Below, piece by piece: positions 23,649 through 34,377 of a stretch of DNA of 64,000 nucleotides. The position numbers were made by a program, and so were the translations under genes. The stretch comes from Liolophura sinensis (taxonomy: Eukaryota > Mollusca > Polyplacophora > Chitonida > Chitonidae). Below the pieces are notes generated by a model, which did not search any database, was not told the DNA's origin, and saw only the letters and a program-made list of their open reading frames with translations. Positions within the stretch are counted from its first letter, which is position 1. The number at the start of each line of letters is the position of its first letter. The stretch lies in contig NC_088307.1 of assembly GCF_032854445.1 (NCBI RefSeq), positions 14,074,001 through 14,138,000 on the forward strand, in the 5' to 3' direction.

Positions 23649-24849
23649 AGCACTGTGATCACTTTAGTAGCTTAAACCATGGCATACACGTGTGCACATG
23701 TTCACACATACGCACAGCATACGTGACAAGAATGTGGGCGAATTGATAAGGATTCTTTTCAAGATCTGGTTATAGCATAACCATGTTTAAATTCTGCAAG
23801 CTAACAGTTGTCATGGACAACCAATTCTTGTCCTAAGCCATTCTCAGTTTAATTTTTGTAAGAAACCAGAAAAGGTTTTAAAGATTTTGAAATCCTCACT
23901 CCTCTTCTGCCTACAGTTATAAAGGAAAAGTGTTTTATGAAAACTACTGTGTCTACATCCGTCAGTTAAACCATGGAACGTCTGATAGATTGAGTACACC
24001 TGTTCTAGTAGGGGCAATGTTCTCCTTATGGATCAAATCTTCAGTAAATTTAACATTACTTTTAACACAGTATGGAAAATCCTCATAAGTCTGTTTTTGC
24101 ACAGTTGTTCCTGCCAAGGAAAGCCAAAAGATTAACATTCATACATAAGTACTGCTGTCTTCATAAATCAATTTCCTTCTAACGATGTCTGTCTAGATCC
24201 ATTTTCACAGCAATTCGTTGATTTTTTTTTGGTGGGGGGGGGGGGGATAACGTCGTCAAAAACATTAATGTGTCAAAAGCAGCATGATTTATGAGAAAAG
24301 TTACCAAAAATCATTTGGCAAAATTTGACGAATATTGGTACATTTGTGAATAAGCTTTCAAACATCATTCTATTCAGTTTGTGTAACATTTCTACATGAC
24401 AATAGAGATATCTTCATGTATATAGATAAACCAATTACAAGTCTACCTATCATTTGGAATAACCAATAAGAAATTTTCTTATTTTGTCTGCTTATATTTA
24501 TTCTATTTATTTATAAATAGTTTGTAAATAGATATTTTTTGTAAGATAATATGCATGTATGATATATTGTGTAGAATATTCACATGGCAAAAGTGTAGTG
24601 TGTAGCTGTAACAAGTCTGCAGTCTTTATCAAGCCTGCAATTGTATAGTGACAAACGTGTGTTCTCTAAAACTCGGCATACGCAATACTTCAAGACTCAA
24701 CTAGACTGTAAATAGCAAAAAAGCGAGATGATCATGCAACTCAACCGCTGAGTTGTACTCCAGTGCTTATGTGTACGCTGTTGAATCCTTCATTCGCACG
24801 GCCATGAGGAACTGGGGCCAACTTTGTACGACCAGTTGAGCTCAGTTGT

Positions 24850-25215
24850 GTTGAGTCGTGTCCTGAGCTCTGAGGTATGTGGGTGAATCTTCCAGTCGCA
24901 TGGCCATCAATGACTGAGAACAACTCCTCACAGCAAATTGAGCTGAGTCGTGTGCTGAGCTCTGGGGTTACTGGCGAATCTTCCTGTCGCCTGACCATCA
25001 ATGACTGAGAACAACTCCTCACAACAGATTGAGCTGAGTCGTGTCCAGAGCTCTGAGGTTACTGGCGAATCTTCCAGTCGCATGGCCATCAATGACTGAG
25101 AACAACTCCTCACAGCAAATTGAGCTGAGTCGTGTCCAGGGCTCTGGGGTATGTTGGTGAATCTGCTTTCCTCCAGTTGAGTTAGGTTGAGTTGAGTCAC
25201 GTCCTGAGCTCTGTG
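24850..25215. repeat. 91-bp tandem repeat, about 4 copies
   Basis: Unit starts ATTGAGCTGAGTCGTGTCC and includes GAATCTTCCAGTCGCATGGC and AACAACTCCTCACAGCAA. Starts at about 24937, 25028 and 25119 are exactly 91 bases apart; partial copies flank. Confidence 0.9.
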
Positions 25216-25516
25216 GTATGCCAAGCTTTAGAAACGTTCATTTAGTGACTCAGAGATGTCCTGAATCATTAGGCTTATAGGCTACAATGATGGATGAACC
25301 TTTCCAGCCTTAAGGAATTTGGGCATTGTGATGACCTTTTACTCATGCATTTGAAAATTCTGTAAGACCTAAAAGCTAGGGACCACGTGATTTCCTTAGT
25401 AACAAACGTTTTTTTTTTTCCTTAGTGAAGAAAATTGTCCTCCTAACGTAATAGCGTAGAAAAATGCCTTTTTTTGAATCGCTGTCAGGGATAGTGTATT
25501 CGTTGGATTTGTATAG

Positions 25517-25702
25517 GACCTATGATGGATACAAGTTCTTGGGAGTTCCGCTTGGGGGCTCTCGCGCATTTACCAGAATTTAGGGTATATATGCTTAAGT
25601 GCGAAGGCCGTGTACCGCCCTTTACTCTAACGCCCCAACGTCCTGTATATGCGCGAGCGCCCCTCAGGCGGAACTCCCGAGACCTCGTATCCATCATAGA
25701 CC
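25517..25702. mobile_element. Foldback/MITE element with about 50-bp inverted arms
   Basis: The left arm (25517-25570) and right arm (25651-25702) are imperfect reverse complements, sharing CTATGATGGATAC, GGGAGTTCCGC and CTCGCGCAT. The loop is about 80 bases. The mirrored short proteins beginning MMDT on the two strands come from these arms. Confidence 0.88.
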
Positions 25703-28139
25703 CAATAATTTTCAGCTTTCCGGACAGTCGGAGTATTTCTGTAGCGCATGCGTGATGTTTTCACGTATAATAAGCCCTTACTTCGCCACACTTGGGTGAT
25801 CACGTCATCTCCAACTTTCGGGCAATCTTACAGAATAAAGTATAGGTCAACCCAGCGTGGACATGTATGCTCCACACTGTAAAACGGTATGTAGATATTT
25901 GTGTTTAACTTGGATTTCTGTCTCAACACCACCCACTGTCACTTTGAATACACTTTTTACAGAATGTATTTATTCCGGGATTCGCAGTGGAAATAAGAAG
26001 GAAACTGCCAGTAAATAGTACAAATAACAAGTAATTATAGCATCTGTGGTTGGATATGACAGAAAACAGCAGCAGTCAATTCAAATATATTGACAGAACA
26101 TTTTGCCCAGATATTCCAGAAATGTTCAGATAAACCAGTTTTCCATGTTATTTCGAATTTAATTTTGTCCAGCATTCCCTGGACAGTAACAGTGTTACAC
26201 CTATTTGTCAATAAAACATTACGATTGTTGATGTTGCTGTTGTCAGTAACTCTTAGCCCACTTCAATCCCATAATGCAAAGCTCACGCAAGCAAACGCCT
26301 CGCGGTGCACTCAGTATTCTGTCTACTTTTATATGTACATCTCACCTTACACCTGTCTCCTGTACAACACACCCTCATGCCCTGCATTTGCGCTACACAC
26401 GTGGGTAAAGGATCGTGGCTTTTTTTTCTTGTCCATCCACTATAGTCTTCATTCCGTCTGAAATAATATGCATGCCCAATATATTAGATGTTATTTCTTA
26501 TCATTTCTACATGTATGTCAGTCTTGTACGGTTGCCTGTTGTAGTTTTGCTTTACAGTGCCTTAGTCCATTTATGTTGACCTCTACGCGTGCTAGTCTAG
26601 AATGATATGGCTGTGTTGCTATCTGTAGAATACCATCACGAAACAAAACATTTTCATATATAGAAATATCTTGTCCAGATCAATTTATGGTTTTCTTTTT
26701 ATGTTGACATAAAATTTATTTCATGTCTTTACATATCGTTGTTTAACCTCTGTACATGTACCTTGATCATTTTCTGCCAGAGACATTAATAACAAGTATC
26801 TAATGCGCATCTTGAATGCGTTTGCCAAATAGTTCAAATGTATAGCCGATGGTGGTCTTTATCGCACTTAAAATATTTCAGCCTCCATGTTAGATGTTTC
26901 ACAGTTTCTGTACTGTTGCATATCGAGAGAGAGGAAACAGTGTATGCCTACGCACTGGTATAAATATTATATATAAATGTTGGCCAACTTGGTCGCCTCA
27001 CGCGTACCCACATTTTAATCCTTTACAAAACGGGAACTGCAAGGCATGCAAACTTTCAATCCAAACACTGATTTCAAACATTTTTTTTTCAGAATTTATA
27101 GATTTGAATAGCATCTAATTTTGTTTGAAAGCATCAGAGGTTCATTGAGCTACATACGGTCAAGTGTATTTCAGACTTTTTGAAGGAATTTCGACCTATT
27201 TTCATGATTAATATACAGGTGCAAACTAATGTAATGAAATAAGTGTAATTTTATTTTCAACACCAACATGCATTTCTTAATCCAGTTGCTGAGCTTAACA
27301 CTCAACAACAAACATAACATACGTGCAGTCGTACCAATTGTACACAGGTTTGCTTTTTAAAAGCATTTTCCTAAGGGGCCAACATGGATATTTAATTAAC
27401 CTTTAATGAGAGTAAGATATCCTTTTTCAACTGCTACCATTCAGTGTAGAGATTATATTTTTTCTCAATAAAAGGCTCTTGTGGAAAGGTGCCGACTGTA
27501 AAGAACAACTTTTGACCTTGGGAGCAAAACCATTCAGATTTGCATGCCATTCTTCCAATTGAATATCAGGTAATATATTTTGTAAACGAATTTAATTAAA
27601 TTAAAATTTAATCAAATCAGACATGTGTTACAAGTATTCAGCAACATCTTCGATTGATTATGGGCTGGGAATGTTGTTGTTGTTGATTCATTTCTCACGT
27701 ATTTCTATAGTTTTCTATCTGTACCCACAGCGTTGGAAGGGTACTTATATTACGTATTGGTACCCAGGTTGTAAGAGGTCAGGGTATTTTACATTTTTAG
27801 GAAAGATTGTTGGTTTTGTTATTGTTTTCCCTTTTATACATTTATATTTGTGTAAGTTCTGTGGCCTCCCCAAACATAACATTTTTTTGGCCAGAGTTTA
27901 CGTGTTAAATACTTTCCAGTGGACTACATTAATTGTCACGTGGAAATGGTTTGTTCAGTATATTGTTCATTGTACAATTTAATAACAAAGGATTAATAAT
28001 TTACCATATCAGTGCCAGAAATCAAATCAGAAGTCAAATTGACGTGACATCTATATCACAGTGAGAAACTGTGTGATTGGAGAATTGTACTACTACTCAA
28101 ACGAGTTTTAAGCATGCAACCCCGCTGGGTCTTAGTATA
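25703..28139. other. Non-coding stretch, no gene seen
   Basis: AT-rich. AATAAA at 27467-27472 is a possible poly(A) signal for the upstream + strand gene. The 119-codon frame at 27623-27982 is AT-driven (F, L, I, Y rich) with no recognisable domain. Confidence 0.5.
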
Positions 28140-28185
28140 GGATAGAGGTCATTATCGTGAAGACTTTTCATAATGACCTCTATCC
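28140..28185. repeat. Perfect 16-bp inverted repeat with 14-base loop
   Basis: Arms GGATAGAGGTCATTAT (28140-28155) and ATAATGACCTCTATCC (28170-28185). Would form a stable hairpin in RNA or a cruciform in DNA. Confidence 0.95.
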
Positions 28186-29453
28186 GTTTTAGACGACTGA
28201 TTGGCTATTTCATGCAAAGCCACACCCTCTCTTCCTGTCACTGGTCTGTCAGTGTGTAAACCCAAATGCCGTTGTTACGTCACATGGTTGGTGACGTGTC
28301 AATCAATGTCTGCTCACCCGGCGCAAGGTTTCTTTGGCTCCGCCCCTACTGTCTTCATATGAAGACGTTTTCTTCATCATTAAGTACTTTGGAATTAAAT
28401 CCTGTGATTGGCTGAAGACACCATCGATAGCCATAGTAAAGTACAAGAAGCCCCTGCTTTAAATACGGTAATTACGGTCATTTACATACACTGTGTCACA
28501 TTTACTACCGAAAGATTATGAGGCTGCTTGTGTATTTGTCATGCTTCAACTATGAAGTCATACACAAATCGGCCCACAAATGAATCGAGACGCTGACTAC
28601 AATTTCAGATTTGTCTTGAACAAATCTTCCATATATGTGAGCAAGTCACAGATTGCTTGCGTATTCTGTAACCTTTAATTTGTATTCGTCTATAACTCTT
28701 TGTTTTGTATAGCTCAAGCCTGTTGTAGTATTATCTTTTAAACCAGCTCAGTGTGTCAACATTACCAATGTCAAAGGTAAACAGCATCAAGTACTGCTTC
28801 AAACTGATGACGTCAGGAAATTTCAGTTCCGATTGTCTTATTGGTTATTGTGCTCACGCCGTGGAACAGGAAGACATCTGCACGAGCATGGGTCATGTGA
28901 CAGTCAGCCAGTCAGAATCTCTTGACGTCATAACATTGAAGCACTGTAGGTGTTGTGTTTAAAGTGCTTTTAAGTACTATTTAGTAGCCTGACTGTCGAT
29001 AGGACGACGGCGAGCGCAGTCTATAATATACATAAGGTTGTATGGAATGACCGTATTCCATTGGTTCGGTACATGGCGCCCTGACGAGATATGTTATCCA
29101 CGCTAACACATGAAAACATGTCACATTACCTGCAGATGTTCGGAATTTTTTCCCTCTTTTTGTCATTTGCATACAGTAATGGTCCATGTTTAAAGTTTTT
29201 AATGTAAACTGGGAAGTCATGTTGTATCTGAGTCCATCAGTCCGCGTTGTTCAGACAGGCCTGTACATATACCTGTTCCTTTGTTATGTGACAGGAAGGC
29301 CTGTCTTTATCTTACATTTGTAGACAAATAAAATTCACATTTCTTTGAAAAAGAAAGTGTTCTTGTTTTTTGATACTCTATGTGCATGGCGCTGAATAAA
29401 AAAGTTGTTAACGATGAATTGTATAACTCAGGCACAACTTACTGATCACTAGC
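28186..29453. other. Non-coding stretch with a strong poly(A) signal on the + strand
   Basis: GC content rises slightly around 28200-29100, with several TGACGT/GACGTCA-type words (for example 28808-28815 and 28924-28930). No exon identified. AATAAA at 29327 is followed by a GT-rich element. Confidence 0.5.
29327..29332 (+). promoter_or_regulatory. Candidate poly(A) signal AATAAA with GT-rich downstream element
   Basis: AATAAA is followed about 27 bases later by GTGTTCTTGTTTTTT, the usual arrangement for cleavage and polyadenylation. The transcript using it is unknown; the nearest confirmed upstream + strand gene ends 7 kb away. Confidence 0.45.
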
Positions 29454-29611
29454 AATGGCCGACCTCCTTATGGAGATGGACCTGGATTCTGATGGTAACA
29501 CTTCCTTTGAAATTGCATCAGATGACAGAACTTCGTATTGATGTCAGCGAATAGTCGAATAATAATGGAATCGTCCAACTGTGTCGTCACAGACTATCCT
29601 GGTGACACAGT

Positions 29612-29804
29612 TTCAAGTCCAGCTCAAGCTGGATTCTTTTCCGGCCGTAAGTGGGAAGGTCTTGCATCAACCTGCGGATGGTCGTGGTTTTCACCCGGGC
29701 TGTGCCCGGTTTCCACCCACCATAATGCTGGCCGCCGTCGTATAAGTGAAATATTCTTGAGTACGGCGTAAAACACCAATCAAATAAATAAATAAATAAG
29801 TTAC
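29612..29804 (+). mobile_element. SINE family 1 copy inserted in the piggyBac relic
   Basis: 5'-truncated: TTTCAAGTCCAGCTCAAGCT to GTACGGCGTAAAACACCAAT with AAATAAATAAATAAATAAG. It separates the transposase N-terminus from the rest, so insertion followed or accompanied transposase decay. Confidence 0.9.
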
Positions 29805-30253
29805 CGTACATCGAGGTAGCGCTAGAACTCGGGAAGCACGTGACGTACTAAGTGGGTGGAGCGAGAACATGGGGTGGGTCGTGGGGTTCTGTTACTCCTG
29901 TACGTGGGCGTGCTAGGGCACTTCCAGTTCCTTCTCATTCATGGACGGAAGTCCCACAAAATCCACCACTATTAGACTTCAATGACCCTCCTTGTCTTGG
30001 ATGATCAATTAAAAAGATTCGCCATCAAATCAATTCAACCTATTTTTGACTGCGGAAATGATAGATGTAATGGTGACGGTGACAAAAAGATATGCCGAGG
30101 CCGAAATTATTCAACGAGAACCTCTACGTGAATGCATCACGCATAAACTCTTTGATGGACAAGAACGCGGTGTTTTGATCCACGTGGATGGGGCCCGTTA
30201 CCCTCCCAACATTAGAATTTCATTTGAGTGTAGGCAACTCTCTTTAAAGTGCG

Positions 30254-30418
30254 ATGAGTAAAAATCGTTTCCAACTACTGTTGCGATTTTGGCATTTTGC
30301 CGATAACGCCCAGCACACTGATGACCGACTTAACAAAATTCGACCTGTCTTAGATCATTTCAGCAACACAACGAAGCAAATCTATTATGCCAGGCAAGAA
30401 CCCGACCCAGTTTCATGA
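30254..30418 (+). pseudogene. piggyBac relic, best-conserved fragment
   Basis: A 54-codon frame beginning MSKNRFQLLLRFWHFADN, then DDRLNKIRPVLDHF and IYYARQEP before a stop. The residues RF..LLRF.HFADN and DRL.KIRPVLD are the conserved core just N-terminal to the first catalytic Asp in piggyBac transposases. It overlaps the end of the preceding frame (30046-30261) by eight bases, so a frameshift separates them. Confidence 0.88.
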
Positions 30419-30542
30419 AGATGTCGTACATGTACGATAATCGCACGTGCAGGACAATCGTATGGTAATAATGACGTAGAAAGTATCGTACGGCAAATGC
30501 ACGATAAAAAAATGTACGCAACTTTGTGAATCTGGCACCAGA
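30403..30542. mobile_element. Small inverted-repeat element truncating the piggyBac relic
   Basis: Left end CCCAGTTTCATGAAG and right end, reverse-complemented, GCCAGATTCACAAAG are imperfect terminal repeats; interior has ACATGTACGATAATCGCACG. A similar end, CCCAGTTTCACAAAGAT, occurs singly at 36441. Confidence 0.6.
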
Positions 30543-30684
30543 TGCATGCATATATATTTTTGGACTCATCAGATCACGTGGTGTGGTTCAGCCTCAACCA
30601 GGGACGGAGTTTTCCGATTTTCCTGTGCCAAAAGTTTTTCTGGTTCGCCCTGATGGCTCAAAAATTAATCCGTTAACTTAAAAA

Positions 30685-30900
30685 AAAAATGTCTGTTGTG
30701 TGAGTGAAGCTGGAATGTATTCCGTTATTATACGACAATATTGTGTCGTATTCAATATAATATCCTGTTAGTTTAATAGAATTTGTTATCTTGAAGTAAT
30801 AGAATATGTGTGTTATATTTAACTGAATAATCTGCTGGAATAAAAAAAGACATTCTTGCATCAGCCAGATAAAATACCCTCTGTTAAATTTAACAGATTC
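30685..30900. mobile_element. MITE family C copy
   Basis: Left end TCTGTTGTGTGAGTGAAGCT matches the copy at 50131-50357 (TCTGTTGTGTGAGTGATGCT). Inner sequence is AT-rich with many CTGTTA/TAACAG words. The right arm is a diverged reverse complement near 30855-30890. Confidence 0.65.
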
Positions 30901-30959
30901 TCAGAGGCTAGTTCCATGTTTATCCCGGAAACTCCTGGTTCGGTTGTCCAGCGTCCATG

Positions 30960-31239
30960 GTCGTATGATTTGATTTGATTGACTTGATTGGTATTTTACG
31001 CCGTACTCAAGAATATTTCATCATAACAGCATTATGGTGGGTGGAAACCGGGCAGAGCCCAGGGGAAACCCACGACCATCCGCAGGTTGCTGGCAGAGCT
31101 TCACACGTACGACCGGAGAGGAAGCCAGCATGAGCTGGACTTGAGCTCACAGCGACCGCATTGGTGAGAGACTCCTGGGTCATTACGCTGCGCTAGCGCG
31201 CTAACCAACTGAGCCACTGAGGCCCCCATTGTCGTATGA
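30960..31239 (-). mobile_element. Full-length SINE family 1 with target-site duplication
   Basis: Element 30969-31230 is bounded by GTCGTATGA at 30960-30968 and 31231-31239. On the minus strand it starts GGGGGCCTCAGTGGCTCAGT and TGGTTAGCGCGCTAGCGCAG, a complete tRNA-like head, and ends in the A/T-rich tail. Confidence 0.95.
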
Positions 31240-31344
31240 GAGAAATGCTTTATTACAGGGAGAACACTAAATACTCTGTCAATAATTATGTTATTGCACT
31301 AGCAGAATTAAGTTTGAAAAGACAGATCGTCATTTAATTCTCTG

Positions 31345-31497
31345 GGGTCTTGCGTGGGAAGGTCTTCCAGCAACCTGCGGGATAGTCGTGGGTTGCCCCG
31401 GGCACTGCTTGGTTTTCTCAAACCATAATACTGACCGCCATCGTACAAGTGAAATATTTTTGAGTATACAGCGTAAATCACCAATCAAATGAATGAA
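31345..31497 (+). mobile_element. SINE family 1 copy, 5'-truncated
   Basis: Begins GCGTGGGAAGGTCTTCCAGC, then GACCGCCATCGTACAAGTGA and a tail AGCGTAAATCACCAATCAAA with TGAATGAAATC. Confidence 0.88.
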
Positions 31498-32400
31498 ATC
31501 AAATCATCAACCATGCTACATGTTCACGGTATTTCTCGCATTTCTCATCAACATGCACGAACTTATGCAGAAAATCAACAACTTACAGGTAGGTCTATTC
31601 AAATGCTCACCTTTTTGCTGGACCTCGAATAGCATTCGAATGCGGTTATGTTCGGAAGCCTAGGAAGAACATTTGATAACTTGCATAACAACCACTTCAT
31701 ACATTATGAAGATATTATATGCGGATTTCCCCACTCTTCCTGTTCGTGAGGCTTTGGGGACAATAAAATACGACGACGCTCGTGTGGCCGTTTACGCTGC
31801 ATGTCAAACTTTTGATGAACACCACTTGTCTTATATCAATATGCATGCCGCACTTGGGAAAGTTTGTCAGCGACTTTCCAGACGCCCATGGTTTACCCTG
31901 TGCACTTAGGTTTTCTTCATGGACCGAGATTGTACAAGTAAAATTTTTCTTTAAAAACGGTATTGCGGCAAGAGAGATAATTATAGCTTTGTTTCTAGGC
32001 CTACTGCCCATGGAATCATGTAGACTGCAACACCGATTGCAAAGAAAAAGTTAATTACAGGAAAAACAATAGGCCTATATTTCAATTAAATACCTAGTTA
32101 CAGAAATTTGTAGACAGATAAATGTGAACGAATTATTTACAAATAACGTAAAATACGGATATGAACATATATTATTTGCCAGAGACGAAATAAAATATAT
32201 ACAATGTACAAGCTACCATTATTCCACATCATTCGTTGATATTTTTTATAAGGAAAGGTGAAAATGTACCCAAAATGTGGACTTCTTTTGCAGATTGTGA
32301 AGTATTGCATTGGTAATGTTATTTATGATCGCATTAACAAATGCTTATCTTTAATAAGACATATGAGCATGAAATTTGATGATATCCTCAATTTGGTAAT
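31498..32400. other. Upstream region of the mannose-6-phosphate-receptor-like gene
   Basis: No exon recognised. No TATA box at a convincing position can be named; the 5' UTR start is undefined. Confidence 0.5.
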
Positions 32401-32482
32401 GATGTGTTAAACCAGCTGTACGACGATTTAGTGCAACGAGCATTATCTCCCCCCGAGTACGCAGCAACTCTCCAACCACGAG

Positions 32483-32581
32483 ATGTCGCTGCGCATCAAT
32501 GGCGGACAAAAATGTTTCACTTTCGGACTAACGATGTCATTGTCGGAGCTGTCGTGTTTATTTTTGTGGGTGTTTGTGTGA
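32483..32581 (+). promoter_or_regulatory. Upstream ORFs overlapping the M6PR-like start
   Basis: Two ATGs precede the main start: 32483 (32 codons, stop 32579-32581) and 32499 (10 codons, context CAATGGCG, stop 32529-32531). Both are out of frame with, and overlap, the start at 32512, so if the mRNA begins upstream of them they would lower translation of the receptor. Confidence 0.5.
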
Positions 32582-32935
32582 ATATCTCATCAGGGATCAC
32601 GTCGATTGACAGTGATGATGCTTGTGAAGGCAAAAACGATGGCTGTGTTTGTAACAGGGTCGGCCAGGGTACCCTAGACCTCCGTTTTGTTGGCTTGTCA
32701 AACGGGAGTGCGAGGTTTGAAAACGTCAAGGGAAAAGATGGCTTGTTTTACTCCTACAATCCGTGTTTCAATTTCTCCGAGACAGATCAGACACAGAAGT
32801 CGGTAGCCAAATGTCAGAATGTTGCCATCTGTGTGAAGAATGGAACCCACTACAACGCCACAGCTGTCCAGGAAAATGCCAAGTTTGATTTCGACCGAAG
32901 TCGTCAGGAATTATTCATTCGCTATCAAAATCCAG
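32512..32935 (+). CDS. M6PR-like receptor exon 1: signal peptide and luminal MRH domain
   Basis: Starts at ATG 32512 (A at -3), chosen because it gives an N-terminal hydrophobic signal, NDVIVGAVVFIFVGVCVNIS; the frame is open 36 codons further upstream but no ATG occurs there. The luminal part has paired cysteines (DDACEGKNDGCVC, YNPCFNF, AKCQNVAIC) and N-glycosylation sequons (NGS, NFS, NGT, NAT), as in MRH lectin domains. The donor chosen is CCAG|GTCAAA because it gives phase 1 and continuous domain sequence (RYQNPE then IPGRF). If unspliced the frame stops at 33013-33015, yielding a soluble form. Family role: lysosomal enzyme receptors of the secretory pathway. Confidence 0.85.
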
Positions 32936-34377
32936 GTCAAAAATACACTGATGTAATATGTAATATCAATCACGGCTTGTTTCTTGCGCACTTCTGTGTC
33001 AAATCATGGAGTTAGGAATAGGATATTCAAACATGTCAAATAGTCCCCCCAAAAAAATCCATGATTCCAACAACTTAAGGTATTACAGTCAGAACGCCCT
33101 CTAGCCAGAGTACCCTGTACCTAACCGCCCTCTATATAATGCATGTTTAAACTGGCGGCATGGGCCTTGATGTATGCTTTCGATCATATTGTATGGATTC
33201 TGTATGTATTCTATGTATACATGGCATATAAATGTTGCTAAATGTTACTATCGAAAAATGCAAATTTTAAAGTTATTTCTGGTCTTTAAAGTTGGTAAAC
33301 TGATTACATGTAAATTTGATTGTTGTTGTGTGGAGAAATGAACACGGCGATCTGTTGTGGACTCTGATATTTCTGACAAAAATTACACAGGACGCATACA
33401 CGGTGTTCGCTGACTGACTGGTGTTGTTGTTGTTGTAGATCATCCACTGCACACACGTTGGACCCCTGACGTTTAGGTAGAGGGTGTTTACGTAGAGGGC
33501 ATTCTTGCTAGAGGGCGCTTTGACCTGATCCGAACATAAGAAATGTATACTCTGTTTCAATCGTAATTTGGCTATAAATTATATAATATGAATGTAATAA
33601 TATCAGATAATGATGTCTGAACTGTCATCCCTATCACTAGTACGAGTACACGGACTGTTGGTTGAGGAATATTTGGATATGCCATATTTATATATCCAAG
33701 TGTTCTTCAGTCAACAGTCATTATACTTGGACTACCCAATTACAAGTGGTCAAGTTGCTCAAAATGTTAAAATTAAGAAGAAATGTCTTTGAAATAATAA
33801 CAATGTCATTTCATGGTGAATGTGAAAACGTGTATTTATTAGCTGTGACAATAAGCCAGTTCCACATTTCAGGAGTCTGGCAAGTTCACGTAGATAAGGA
33901 CAAGACAGGGTGAAGGGTCTCACAAACAAAGCAGCTAAACTACAAGATTATGGTGTTAGCTAGACTGAACATACAAAGCCGTGTCAATCGACCCAGCGGT
34001 GCCATTAGCAGCTACAGGTACCATAAAAGCCATGTTTGTTCGAGAGAGCCCCCGACTACCCTAGGAGTCTCGTCCAGTTTTGTGTGAACTCGCGAGACTC
34101 GTCTTATTACTGTGAACCCAGCTAACCAGTATATTAGGAATATGAATTTCTCGCCTGTTTGCCAGGTTAGCATTATTAATGTGAAATCTGTTAAAGGAAT
34201 GAAAGTTGACTGACTTTGTAAACTCTGTGTCTGTAAGGAACCCAGTGTGAAATTCTTAGATGGCCTTGAGCTGTCTTATACAAAAATGTACGATATATGA
34301 AACATTTTTGGACAGTAATCATGTTAATAGTTATAGCATTGTTATAGATTGCCAATCCCTGCTTCTTGTGTTTGCAG
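32936..34377 (+). other. Intron 1 of M6PR-like gene
   Basis: Contains the inverted-repeat element at 33092-33520. The small open frames here have no support. Confidence 0.75.
33092..33520. mobile_element. MITE-like element with CGCCCTCTAG terminal repeats
   Basis: Left arm (33092-33133) carries CGCCCTCTAGCCAGAGTACC and CCGCCCTCTA; the right arm (33476-33520), reverse-complemented, carries CGCCCTCTAGCAAGAATGCC and ACACCCTCTA. Total about 430 bases, non-coding interior. Confidence 0.75.

Larger units (their letters stand above)
22092..25500 (+). other. Probable 3' UTR or downstream region of EEIG1-like gene
   Basis: AT- and U-rich sequence after the stop at 22091, with (TA)n at 23210-23234 and a G run at 24233-24246. 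Two TGTAAATA words (24523-24530 and 24707-24714) match the Pumilio-binding consensus, which would matter only if the region is transcribed. Frame 23501-23648 could be an alternative final exon. Confidence 0.45.
29454..30418 (+). pseudogene. piggyBac transposase relic
   Basis: Three open fragments in different frames follow the order of a piggyBac (DDE_Tnp_1_7) N-terminal half. (1) 29454-29540: ATG in good context, an acidic N-terminus MADLLMEMDLDSDG. (2) After a SINE, about 29850-30003: a segment ending WTEVPQNPPLLDF. (3) About 30013-30261: NQFNLFLTAEMIDVMVTVTK then RYAEAEI, which corresponds to the family motif F.LF.T.E.ID.IV..TNRYA. (4) 30254-30418: MSKNRFQLLLRFWHFADN then DDRLNKIRPVLDHF, the diagnostic M.R.RF..L.R..HF.DN...DRL.KIRP motif. 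The catalytic DDE half is absent: after QEPD the sequence enters an unrelated inverted-repeat element. Frameshifts, a SINE insertion and the truncation make it inactive. Confidence 0.85.

Noticed and set aside
27623-27982. 119-codon ORF as a membrane protein gene
   Set aside because: Hydrophobicity follows from T-rich sequence; no family resemblance, no splice context and poor start context.
30046-30261. Independent 71-codon gene
   Set aside because: Its start matches the piggyBac transposase motif around TAEMID...RYAEAEI and it is continuous with other relic fragments, so it is part of the pseudogene.
32404-32511. N-terminal extension of the M6PR-like protein
   Set aside because: The frame is open but has no ATG; starting at 32512 places a signal peptide at the N-terminus as the family requires.
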